A stretch of 64,000 nucleotides of DNA from Apostichopus japonicus (Eukaryota > Echinodermata > Holothuroidea > Aspidochirotida > Stichopodidae): the NCBI RefSeq assembly GCF_037975245.1, contig NC_092576.1, positions 43,903,611 to 43,967,610 of the forward strand. Direction: 5' to 3'. Every line of letters starts with the position of its first letter. Positions within the stretch are counted from its first letter, which is position 1. The position numbers were made by a program, and so were the translations under genes. The notes beneath the pieces are model-generated. The model had not been told where the DNA came from. It saw only the letters and a program-made list of their open reading frames with translations, and did not search any database. Positions 37,903-49,309 of the stretch are shown piece by piece.

Positions 37903-38307
37903 ATGAATGTGCCATGTGAGCGTAAGAAAATTTCACATTTCGTTGAAGGGGATAGTATAGTAAAAAAGCTTCCAAAACTGTTGAAGGATACTAAGAAATT
38001 ATTGTCAGGGACAATTCACGTAATACACTCACTTGAAAATGAAAAATTGCACACACTTTTCCATAGCCCGTGTGCTTCATCAAAGTCCGACGTAACAGAT
38101 TACGCCACTGGAACTATTATTTTTGCAACTGCATGTGGTCACATTTCATCATATCCCTTGACTATGTTATACATTGTAGAAAAGGGTGGGGGTTCTTTTA
38201 AAATAGGACCAATATGCCAACCCTTCAGCAGCCGGCACTCCTTGCCCTCCCTACCTCAACATCCCGTTATCCAACACCATCCATGTTACCCAATTAAAAC
38301 TTACTAA
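37903..38307 (+). CDS. Unrecognised 134-codon ORF
   Basis: ATG at 37903, start MNVPCERKKISHFVEGDSIV, stop at 38305-38307. I recognise no family. Its last third overlaps sequence repeated near 40050-40210, which argues for repeat-derived origin at least there. Probably not a gene. Confidence 0.12.
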   Translation: MNVPCERKKISHFVEGDSIVKKLPKLLKDTKKLLSGTIHVIHSLENEKLHTLFHSPCASSKSDVTDYATGTIIFATACGHISSYPLTMLYIVEKGGGSFKIGPICQPFSSRHSLPSLPQHPVIQHHPCYPIKTY

Positions 38308-38399
38308 AACACTTATATCAGCCCATAATTCCCATACAAATTCCTTGTCTATTTTTGGTTTCGATGAAATCGTAACCTATGCATTCATGCAGGCGGAGA

Positions 38400-40260
38400 G
38401 TGTGTGTATGTGTGTATGTATGTATGTATGTGTGTGTGTGTGTGTGTGACGCCTGGCTTGTAAACACGGTATCTCAAGTAGGGAAGCTTGGACCAATCTA
38501 ATATTTGGTGGATATGAGTACCACATTGAGTAGATGTGCCCTATTTTTTGTGGTGCCTGTGAAGGTCACCAAAGGTCAGTTAGAGGCCAAAAACCAAAAT
38601 ATTAAAACAAGCAATAACTCCCATTGACAGGATCCGACATGGTTGATATTTTGGGACCAGTTGTGAATGGGGTAAGGGATCATTTCAAAACATAACGGTC
38701 ATGTGATCCAAGGTCAACAAAGGTCAATCAGGGGTCAAAAACTAGTATTTTTGCAATAACTTGAGAACCAAATGTCCGTGAAGGTTGGGAGTAACGCTAT
38801 TGTAATCAGGGAGTCGACCCGCATCTAGGTGACCTTTGACCTCAGGTTGACCTCCGGTGACCTTTAGCAGTTTTTTGGGTTATTTGAATTTTCGTGGCCA
38901 TAATCGGATCTCAAAGGTACCTTCCGATCAAAATGGTCCATAGTTGACCCCTGTGCGACCTTCGTGTGCGAAGTTATCAGAGGTCAATGTTTTTGTTTTT
39001 TAATAAGTACAGTTAGGATGGTCGCACAGACTTGTCATGTTGCTTTTTGGAATCAGCGTGTCAAACTACATCTGACCGCGAGGTCAAAAGGTCAAAGGTC
39101 AAATCTTAAAAAATATGCTCATTTTAGGAGATACGGGGCAAAACAAAACAGAACAAAGATAAGTTTAAAAATTTGGTGACATATGATAGAGCTTTATGTG
39201 CTGAATATAGGAAACTAACTCCCGCTTCAATCGGACACCCAGTTCTCAAGTTATGAGGGGCCAAAGGTTGGTTTTGACACATTTCTAGCCATAACATTAT
39301 GTGTGTCTTTGTAGGCCAAACAAATTTTAGGATAGAGTGCACCTCATCAAGAGGAACATTTTTGATAAAAACCATCAGGTCATCCAAGGTCATTCAAGGT
39401 TGATTATGTGCAAAAAACTGCCCGCTTATGCTAATTTTTGCAACAACTTCTAGTCACGAAGTCTGACATGGCTGGTATATTAGGACGAGTTGTGAATGGA
39501 GTAGGGACACATTTTCAAAAATAACCGTGATGCGATCCAAGGTCACCAAAGGTCATTTATGGGTCAAAATGTGTTTTTTCCTGATAACTTGTGAAACTAC
39601 CACTGACAGGGTTGAGAGTTACGCTATTGTAATACAATAGTCGAACTGCATTTTGGGTGACCTTTGACCTCAGGTTGACCTCCAGTGACCTGTATTAGCT
39701 TCTTTCAAGTTGATTCTTTGAAGTTTCTTGGGCATATTCCAATCTAACTTGTCCATAAGTGGACTTCTCTGCAACCCTAATGTGCGAAGTTATTAGAGAT
39801 TTGGTTTTGTTTTGTAATACTTGGTGCGTGGATTCATAACATTGAGTACAAGAACCCTATTGCTTTTGATGGAGGTGTGTTTAACCACGTAGAGTAGACT
39901 GGCCTGTGTTAGCATGCCATAGTGTTATTGTAACAGCTAGTTCTGGTTATACTAACAAGCAGAAGTCTAGTGCACTGAAGTCATCGAAACCTCAATGCAT
40001 TTTGCATTCTGGTTATACATTGCATCACATTGGGCGTTCTTTTTAAAAATGAACAAGACCAATATACCACCCCTTTCAACAGCCGGCTCTGTTTGCCCTC
40101 TTTACCACCTCCGCTCATCACATTTGAACCCATCCATGTAACTCAAGAAAAAATACTAAAGCACGTATGTTGTTTCCTGCGTATAACCCATGCAAATTCC
40201 TTGTCTATTTTGAACATTCGTCACTACGCCAGAACGGGGACGAGGTGTTTGGGTTGTGTA
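38400..40260. repeat. Composite repeat rich in AGGTCA half-sites
   Basis: Opens with (GT)n (38400-38448) and GCTTGTAAACACGGTATCTC as at 27783. Two similar halves follow (38560-38890 and 39470-39700) with repeated AAGGTCACCAAAGGTCA and GGTGACCTTTGACCTCAGG. The 3' part (39980-40210) resembles 38190-38350. ORFs inside are not supported as genes. Confidence 0.75.
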
Positions 40261-40734
40261 TTATAGTGACGTCTAGAGGTCGTTACACTGACCTAATATA
40301 AGGAGTGTGACTAATACCGTTTTTGCAAATTCATAAGATCAGGCCCCGAAAAATTCCAAGAAATCCCAAGGAAACTGTACTGTATGGATATTTAGCGATA
40401 GCGATATCTAGGGATGAAAATGCCAAGATCTTCCCTAAACTGGAGGCACTTCGAGAATCGAAACCTCCAGTGTGCAATGAACTTAAAACTGTGCGTCTTT
40501 TGAAATGATTAGAACGTGGAGCATTGAACAATGAACAGATGCAAGTTATTTATTTCAGTCTTACTTCAATTATTCGAATTTGTAAAGCAAACAGCAGATA
40601 TCACATCATATCAGTGAACATGAAAACAACTGTCTATGTGTGTAGTGTTCGGCCTCGGAAATATCTGGAATTTGTTCATTTTCTTCAACGAAATTTATTC
40701 CACGAGAAATGTGAAGTTTCAAATGCTGAACAAT

Positions 40735-41075
40735 CAAGCCCGAGAAGTGCCATTTCTGTCGGGTATTGTGGGCCGCGACGTAGAATCACCTACAAAAGCA
40801 AATGATCTACAGGGAGATGCGATGAGGTTGAACATGATTACTGGTGACAATTTTCAAAAAAGTTATTGATGAAAAAAAACTATTGGGAAATACTTGGGTC
40901 TCAGGCAAATGTGTAGCCTACATCTGGTTGGTCATTTTCAAGCCCTAGAAGTGTCATTTCCGGTTATCTGAGGGGGGGGGGGGGGTATCAAAACCAGACA
41001 TTTTCTTGTACGCTGCGCGCCAACTGGTGGCGCTCAGCTTAGATAGTAATTCGCGCCCGTGTTGGAAAATCCTCG
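40735..41075 (-). mobile_element. Inverted copy of the 16263-end transposon
   Basis: Reverse complement of about 16263-16600: shared GGGCGCGAATTACTATCTAA-type end, CCAACCAGATGTACAC, GGAAATGG and TGGGCCGCGACGTAGAATCA. The outer end reads AAAATCCTCGATACACC. The G-run at 40971-40986 differs from the first copy. The other end was not found. Confidence 0.7.
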
Positions 41076-42039
41076 ATACACCTTTACTACTTAGCACTAG
41101 TTAGAATTTCTTAGCTTTCCCTTACATTCTTGGCTCTTGCATTTACATTTGCAATCAAAAGTGCATAATTTAGGAAAAAGTAAGCCAAGTAACCTAGCAC
41201 TAGGGCTCATTATTACTACTAGGCCCAAGCTAAGCCTACTACTAGTATTCGGTCGCTTTAACATGATATTGACAAGAAGACCTAACATAACAATATCCCA
41301 AGGGCATTGACGGTTATTATAACAATTTACCAGTCTTTACAGTACTAAATTAGGCCTAGTCTTAACTTTTGGCTTAACATCTCAGTAGAACTAGTAACAT
41401 TGGCAGTCAGATATAGCCTAACCTAGTTAGCATTACAGTACTACTAGGTTAGGCCCATGCATGGCTACCGCGTTAGGTCTACGAGTACGACTGACGACCA
41501 CCGATCAATATCTTAATTTTTTTGGTTATTTTCCTTATATTGAGTATTAGCAAATAATTCCCGAAATGTATTAAATGTGAGACCATATTCTACCAACTCT
41601 CAATATTCGAAAATTTGTCATACGTTTGACAAACATTTTTCACCGCATGTCAATCACCCTGTCAGCTGAACGTCATCGGATGTTGTGTACAATGTGCCGT
41701 AGATTACCGTCAAATAATATTATTGCTCGCTACGTATACTGTACTGGACTACGAAGGATTTTTTTAGATCAGTGACCGCCAGTGTACATCTGCACAGAGC
41801 TTCCGATTACAGGAGTGCCTATTTAAAACAAAAATTCTCTGCTCAAACAAATGAAAGAGGTGGGGCGATCACCCTTAATCATTTGGGATATACACTTATA
41901 TAATCACCTAACATATTTAGGCCAGGACTCTCTCAATTCTCCATTACATATTTCTTACCCAAAGTTATTCACATGGCACGAGCGGTCGTTTTTTTCTAAA
42001 AATTGGCAGTAGTCTACTGTGCACCCACTTGGCCGTTCC

Positions 42040-42064
42040 GTGATCTCCCCCCCCCCCCCCCCCC
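42040..42064. repeat. Poly-C run
   Basis: About 18 consecutive C, then CTCCTCCC; simple sequence. Confidence 0.9.
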
Positions 42065-42801
42065 TCCTCCCAAACCTCAATTTTGTTTACGCAGTTCCTG
42101 TACAAAACGTTTAAAACACGGATTACCGCTCCGCCAATTGAGTTTTTAGCAGGTGAATAAACCCCAAATCGAAAAAAAGAACACCTCGTGAAATGCTAAA
42201 GTTTCGTTTAGTGTAGATACCTAAGGATTTGGAAGCCTTACAGTAACTCATTTGAAATTCTTTCCAATTGATGATCGTGAATGGAAATAAGCTTAGGCCT
42301 ATATTGAGTCTTCTCTTTTCGATGAGTGTTGGAGAACTACAATTAAATTTGTCATATAGTTTGCTTACAAGTCTATATACTCCGCATAGAAAAGGTATGT
42401 TTCTAAACAGAACTCAACACACCAACACACCAATGTGATGCATGTAGGCTATACAAACATTTTCTCAATGGACATAAGTTGTTTCATTTTTACAATTTCG
42501 TTTGTAACAAATGTTTTCGTTACAAGCTTGTATCTGTACAGAAAACGTGTGTGTTTCAACAGAAATTCAATTAAAATTGTATATACATGTTTAGATAGAG
42601 CTAACGTTCTCTAAATCAGAGATTAAATACAGATCAGATTAGTCCGTCCAGTAAATTAAATGAATAGTTGCCGGTCCTCCAGTACACAAAAAATACAGCG
42701 CAACGTCGCTCAATCCAAGCTTAGATCGATGGCGTGTCTTTACGCCGACCCGTGGTTGGAACTTCTCGAAGGTGGTGCGAAGTAGTAGTAGTATAGTCAG
42801 T

Positions 42802-43095
42802 ATTGCGAAGTTCGGAACACTGCGAAGTTCGGACCCCCTAGGAAATACACGATTTTACAATGACAACTAGTTATAGCAACAGCCTATTTCACGAAAAAAA
42901 AACTACAAAGCTAATTATTTTCTCTCCAAAATGACCCGTGTGTAAGTAAGTACTTACATATATATTTATCAAAAAAAAATGACGGAGATCTATGAAGTCT
43001 GTTATAATTACTGAAAAAGTGAAAAAGCCACTGCGCCACCAATTACATCACCAGCGCCACACTGTGGGTTGGGCGTCCGAACTTCGCACTACTCT
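42802..43095. mobile_element. MITE-like element with TGCGAAGTTCGGAC ends
   Basis: TGCGAAGTTCGGAC at 42821 (and a near copy at 42803) is inverted as GTCCGAACTTCGCA at 43075-43088. A related degenerate copy lies at 43273. About 290 bp, non-coding. TSD unclear. Confidence 0.5.
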
Positions 43096-43298
43096 AGCAA
43101 AGAAATACCCGTTCCACAATCACGAAGAATCTTCTTGAAATACAACGTGAAAACAGTTTGCAGGAAAGAAAGTTTGGTCGTGTATCGTATATAACACAAT
43201 TCTCCCACCATATCAAGTATATTTTCAGACGATTTATACCAGAAGATATAGTTTTGGGGTGTTTTAAGGCTTAGGTGTCGGAACTTCGAAGTGTCCAT

Positions 43299-43329
43299 GC
43301 TAGTAGTAGTAGTAGTAGTAGTAGTAGTA
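43299..43329. repeat. (TAG)n trinucleotide repeat
   Basis: About ten tandem TAG units; a shorter TAG run lies at 42783-42792. Confidence 0.9.
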
Positions 43330-45104
43330 CTGTAGGGCGACTAGGCTTACTAAACTTTGAATCGCAACCTGGTAGGCTACGCTGATCAACTATAATCACC
43401 CGTGACGCGGACAGGAGGTGATTGTTTGTTAGGTTACTAAGTCTGGTGAAAAGAGCCGGCGGAGTAGTGATTAACACGAGCGGGCAATGTCCGAACAGAT
43501 AAAGATAATGAAGGGTTGAAGTTCCCGCGGTAAAGATATGCTAGTATAGGTGAAATTAAGTATCTTAATACAGGTCAGCTACTGGTAATGATCCACATGT
43601 CGCGGAGGTACAAACCTAAGATGACGCGTGTATCCGAGCAAGTCCCTTAAAATCTATTCCAATCGGGGCAACCCGTCACCAAGAAAGTTCTAGTCTTCCG
43701 GAGATGAGGGTGCACGGAAATAAAACTTGCTACACATGTACGTTCTGTATATTAACAAGAATCTTTGTTAAGGGACATCAAATTATTGCAAATTTAAACC
43801 ATTTCTGACGCTGAATACTGAGAATTTGCTTTTTTGCAGATAAGGTATGTTTTGGAACAGGGGGTCAATATCATTTCAATAAACAAACATGTGATGTAAT
43901 TAAGACATTAAGTTATCGCAATTTTACAACAATTTTTAACAGTTTAACGAAGTAGCATTTTTAACAAATTTGAATCACATTTGTATCGTCAGTTACCACT
44001 GTTTGTTTAATCGATATCTCTGTCATAGCTTGATATAACGACTAGTCACTTAATATCACAAGACATATAAGCCTCTATAGTGGCAATAACAAGAAGCAAT
44101 GCAGTATCGTATAACCATAGGATGAAGAAGAGGGTTAAATTTGGAAAGGGGACGCAACTACGTCGGAAGTCAGTGGGACATGTGACTTTGTTTTGAGGAA
44201 GCAAAGCAAATTGGTGAGCAGATATCTTCATCAAATTAAGACAGTCATTGCATGAGTGAGTATCAATAAATAACTATCCAATTATTGAAAATAAGTTTCC
44301 TTTGTATGTGTTATACTTATCCCTATAGTAGTCATATATAAGCTTCAAATTTACTTTGCATGTTTATGCCTAAAGAGAATATCCAATTGTTCCTTTCTTA
44401 AAATGAAATGAAATCAATTTACACAAACATTAATGATTCATTCCACATTTTTAAATTGACAGATAGTTCAGGCTTTAGCAAGTTAATGAACGACGGCTTT
44501 ACTTGTACTGATAATATTTAAAACAGAACATACTCATGCAGTTGAACGGAACCCCTTAATGAAAGCCCCAATATATGCCATAATTGAATTGATTTATGAA
44601 AGTAATCCTAACTAGACAGAAAATAGCACTCCGAGGTTTCTCCGTTTTCTCTTATTTCTCTACAAGAATATATATTTCTTCTTCTTATAATACCTTTCTC
44701 TCCTCTTGAAGTTCCATCTGCTTCCTTTATTCATCTTCTATTAATTTTTGTTCCATTATGTTACTCTTTTCTCTCTCCCTTCTCACTTACCTCTCTGTAC
44801 TCTCTTTATGACGGCTTTCTACCCTAATCATCCTCCTTTGCTTCGAACTCATTTCGTCGACTAGTCTAATATGTTCATCGACAGCTGGCTGATTTCACAC
44901 AATGATTCCTTCGCGATCTTGCAATTGTTTAAGGAATTCGTCATGTACATAGTACAGTATAGCAGTCTCGAGTTGATCTCTCGTTTATTCCAGGTTTCAA
45001 TCACTGATAATCTTTTCGACTAATTCAATCTCCCATCCATTCCTCAAAGTCCATTGCCTTTGTCCTTTTTCATTCTAGCAACTACATGCATTACAATTTA
45101 CACT

Positions 45105-45352
45105 GTATGTTTGTATGTATGTATTTTAGATCCTCCTGCAGACAGGAACTCGCGAAGAAGCCTCATTGGCTTATCAAAGCCGCAAGCTGACCGAAGTCAG
45201 TCTCTTACATTCATATTTAACGTCCATGATTATGAATTGTCAAACAACTCTGTAACTGGACGACATACATTAATCTTGGAGTGACTCGAACCGGGGACCT
45301 TATGATTGGAAGGCACCGACGCCCCGAGCTTACACTCCACAACAGCTAACAC
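45105..45352 (-). mobile_element. tRNA-derived SINE
   Basis: On the minus strand it has a tRNA-like head with box A-like GTTAGCTGTTGTGGAGTG (45333-45350) and box B GGTTCGAGTCAC (45281-45292), 40 bp apart, then a body containing AAGCCAATGAGGCTTCTTCG and an (ATAC)n-like tail near 45105-45120. Pol III promoter boxes at tRNA spacing support SINE identity. An intact tRNA cloverleaf is not seen. Confidence 0.65.
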
Positions 45353-46184
45353 ACCAGTGCATATTACACTGGTATAAACATTTGGGATATTTTCTTTTAC
45401 AAGACGATATCAACCAACTTAATGATATTTCTTCTATTTTGTTCAAGCTTTTAAAAGGTTTTGTGGATTCAGTATTATCTTCTGCTACAACTCGCCATTA
45501 AATATCGTCCCCAAAAAAATTGATCAAAGTTGAGGCCCTCTTCTGTTGTAGCAGCTTTTTTTTGTTTAGCCTAGGTCTTGTATCCCGTGGTTACAATCAT
45601 AGTGAAGATACTTGTCCAGGGTCCTACCTTGTAATTCAGACTCTATAGTTTGTCGTATCGACTATAAATCTCGATCGACAAAAATCTCATGGCGGGGAGC
45701 AATAAAACCATGAGATAGTGAAATCTGTATCCTATTATACTTCCATACTAAAAGATTTGCAGCCAAAATACTGCTCTTTGCCAGTTGGTGGAACTTGGGA
45801 ATTGAAGACTCGCCCACCGCTAACCGCGTGCGGCCACCTGGAAAAGTTAACTTTCTGTTGTTTGCAAGTGACGTTTAGTTCGTGTCGCTACAAAATGCAA
45901 ACAGTAATGAAACGTGATACCTTCTTATCTTTAGCTGGATCTGCGATGTCCATCGCTGTATCGTGTGTACACTGTGCTGTTGGACCGCAGCTGTATGTAC
46001 TGACTCTGACTGTACACTAGTGTCTAATTACCGACGGTAGCAAGCTGTTTGTGTATTTTCTGGGATCGATGGTGGTGTCTACCACTTCTGTTGCACCTCA
46101 TTCGAAACTAGGTCAGATTACCGGCATTAGACGTTTCTTTTTGCGCGAGTCTTCACACCCTTTAAGCTTATTAGGTCCCGAGCA

Positions 46185-46520
46185 GCGGCGGATCCAGGAT
46201 ATATATTTCACGGAGGAGGGCGCTGTTGCCCTTGGATTCCTGAAGCCGACTCCTCTTGGGGGTGTTAGCATTTCCACCCACACTGAGAAACTGAAAACGT
46301 ATTTGCGGGTTGGCCTCCGTAAGGTAAACCCTGCTCATATAACTATCGATATGACACCTTTCATGTCACTCTTAGTAGATTACCATTCGCTTGGATTATG
46401 AAAGCTCTTCTCTCATAACGTAACGGTAGATATAGCCTACATATATCATTGTATCCGTAGAAAAATTCCCAGAGGGATGGTGGTGTCCCGCCTCCCTATA
46501 TTCCCCGATCCCTAGTCCGC
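46185..46520. mobile_element. GGCGGATCCAGG-ended repeat
   Basis: Left end CGGCGGATCCAGGAT and right end GATCCCTAGTCCGCC are imperfect inverted copies, of the same style as the 16263 element. No coding content recognised. Confidence 0.45.
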
Positions 46521-46592
46521 CTTCCACTCCCACCCCCTCCCCACCCCCAGATTGCCTAGGCTGGTGGCGCTGCTTTAGTCAGAAAGCCAGAG

Positions 46593-46705
<113 letters not shown>

Positions 46706-47979
46706 CTCTGCAGAAAGCTATAAAGAATGCAGAACAGTTTTATATAACTGTTCTGTAGGTCCTATTCCCATACGGTACCGTATACGTACATCAAGGACAC
46801 TCATACTTCTTCCTAGAATTAAGTTTTCAAAGTCTGAGGTTTATGAGTCATGGACTTGAGAGCTCTGCCAAGTAAACTGATAAACCGAATAACACTGACC
46901 AGGAAAACTGTGTTTACCAAACTTAATTCGTGAAAGTTGATTGCACCTTATTTTTGTAATGTAAGTTCATGTACGATAAATATAGCTCGGACGTCACAGC
47001 TGGGCTATATCCTTACCAATACCTTGTAACTTAAGGATGCACAATATATAATATATCTCTCGCAGTTGGTCATAAAATATGTTTTATCTAAAATAAAGGA
47101 GGTTTCATGTCGATATTTTCAAAACTGCAATGGTAAGTAATCTCTGACTACTGAAAAATGATATGCAATGTGATCCGTTATAGCTTTACGCCCCAGTTTG
47201 TACAGTTGTGTACCGTATCAAAACATTGATAGCAGTACCAAACAGGTGTACCTCTAATACTAACAGTCTATGACTAACACAAATGTGTAGACTGTACTTC
47301 ATAAATTAACATCCTATATATGCTACACAATACCTATTTCTAAATCTCACTGGTGAGGCAGCTAAGCTATAACCTACTGTACCTAGGCCTAGTCCGAGTA
47401 CGATGTCCTAAATCAGAAATTAGGAGAGGTTAGGAGACACTGAAAGACACCGAACTAGCTCGTTGGAGAAGATACTACCTGAACTTCTGGTTTTAGCATC
47501 GACTGGAATTTAATTTTCAGGTGTGAAAGCTGTCAAAATACTCTGTCACCTCTGTGGCATTGGTATTCATGAATGGATTAATACTAGTGACGAGTGTAAG
47601 AACAAGGAGAGTGTACGTCTCGTCCAAACAAACATTATGGTTAGGCTATATGTGATAGGGCTGATACCCAGGCCATACTACTACTACTAGGCTAGTACTA
47701 GGGCCTAGTACTACCTAAGGCTAACGTTGTAACAAACTGTTACTAAGTGGAGACTAATGTTAGTTCCTTTCATGTATCACATACTGTCAGTACTAGTGTA
47801 GAATAGCGTGTAGGCTAGTGTGTCAATTTCCAACATCAAATTCAAAGAGTTGACCAGCCCACAGTTCCACTAGGCCTGCAATCACACAGATAATTATAAT
47901 AAGGCTAGGCCTACTCAAAGTTGTGCAAGTGACTAACTGGAGCCTTGTCTAGAACTAAAGTCCATCAACATTAAAATAT

Positions 47980-48257
47980 CAAAGTGGCTATTCTTACGCT
48001 ATTCGTAAGAATAATTTCCGATTACGCATGCGCAGTTGCTATTTTTATGACAGGAGTACCATTTTTTACGACCAGGAGTAACAATACATTCCGGTTAGGG
48101 TTAGTGTTAGGGTTAGGATTGGGGTTTAGGGTTAAAGTTAGGGTTACGGTTACCCCTACTACATGCGCAGTTGCTTTATTTACTTTACTACGCTTGAATT
48201 CGCCTTTGTTGTAAGAATAAATAATTGTTACGACTAGTCGTAAGAATAGCCACGGCC
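47980..48257. mobile_element. MITE containing interstitial telomere-like repeats
   Basis: TIRs GTGGCTATTCTTACG (47984-47998) and CGTAAGAATAGCCAC (48239-48253), with looser similarity inward. TTAAAATAT flanks it at 47971-47979 and 48258-48266. The core (48092-48150) has repeated TTAGGG variants (GGTTAGGGTTAGTGTTAGGG). A subterminal ATGCGCAGTTGCT motif recurs as direct copies at 48028 and 48163. Confidence 0.7.
48092..48150. repeat. Degenerate TTAGGG array
   Basis: Several TTAGGG and one-mismatch hexamers in one strand orientation, inside the MITE. Confidence 0.8.
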
Positions 48258-49237
48258 TTAAAATATAGGATATCACTAATCTCTGTTTGGTGACCACATC
48301 AACCAAAGTATTGAACCGCAATTGCATCTTTGTTTAACTAAATAAGCTAGCCTAACACTAAGAGACCATGTCACAATATGTTACAAAAAGCAAAGAAAAG
48401 CTGCATAAAAATTCAATATTACTGCAAGGTGAAACAAGCCACATTGCTAATGGTGTAGTAGGCCTAGGCTTAGTATATATAGCATGGTGGGCTCATAATT
48501 GATGCACTTAAGGATTTGATCAACGATGACTATCAAGGAAAAATCCAAATCAATCAACTGTTTGCGTGGCCTAACTTTAGAATCCGTACCATATGAATGG
48601 GAAAGCTTACTTCGAATCGGCAGAATAACAACTGTATAATCCGGTTAGGATTAGGAGATAGAAGAACGGGAGGTGGAGATAGGGAGTGATTACATGAATG
48701 TGGGAGAGAGATAGTAAGCGGGATCTGGATTAACAGAAATAGTCGAATGGTATGGATTCTAAATTAGTACCGTTTGCATTTTTCATATGTGTAGTTACTC
48801 AGAAATGTATTGATAGAGAATATTATGTCCAGTCTAAACAATACAAAACAATGATTACAGTGTTTTCCTGTAACATATTTCGCAGTTGTGCAGATCTAAA
48901 GTTGCTATTTCATGCTGCGATTCAGCATAAGGAAGGGTCTTTGAGGCCAATTCTTGACCAATTATGTAACCATCTGAGAGCTGTGAGAGTGTTTTTTTTT
49001 TACTTTAATTATAAGGATAAGATGTGTCTCTTATTCAACATATATGTTATGTATTCAACAATTTAGATGCTTCAACTTGCCACAAGCCAATTTACATCAA
49101 ATAGAAATAATGTTCTGTTCTTGTTTCTTATCCATCTTCGTAGCTATGTAATTGTTCTGTGGAGAAATTGCGGGTTTCAGGTGACAGAGGTCGACTGTTT
49201 CTGTTGGTACCGTGAATCTAAGGACTGCAGTCACTAA

Positions 49238-49258
49238 ATGAAGAGCAATCCATTATGA
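49238..49258 (+). promoter_or_regulatory. Upstream ORF overlapping Rab11-FIP start (ATGA)
   Basis: Six codons (MKSNPL) with TGA at 49256-49258, overlapping the main ATG at 49255-49257. This arrangement can couple translation by termination-reinitiation. Function is inferred. Confidence 0.35.
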
Positions 49259-49309
49259 CGTCGATGGATAATATAGACTTAATAGATAAGAAGTCGTGCC
49301 GGGTGGTCG
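49255..49309 (+). CDS. Rab11-FIP exon 1 (start)
   Basis: Encodes MTSMDNIDLIDKKSCRVV plus one base; donor GTCG|GTGAGT. Joined to exon 2 it forms CRVVVHRARNLKPRG, the first C2 beta strand. An in-frame TAA at 49219-49221 excludes a longer N-terminus in this exon, so Met at 49255 is the start (Met4 possible). A 6-codon upstream ORF (49238-49258) ends in TGA overlapping the start as ATGA. Confidence 0.75.

Noticed and set aside
27783-40260. CRISPR-like or prokaryotic repeat array
   Set aside because: Units are diverged, long and AGGTCA-rich; context is eukaryotic interspersed repeat.
40323-40505. 61-codon ORF (start MQIHKIRPRKIPRNP)
   Set aside because: Reasonable composition but short, between repeats, with no recognised family or splice signals.
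45281-45352. Possible intact tRNA gene (minus strand)
   Set aside because: Box A and B are present, but the acceptor stem does not pair and a SINE body follows, so it was called a SINE.
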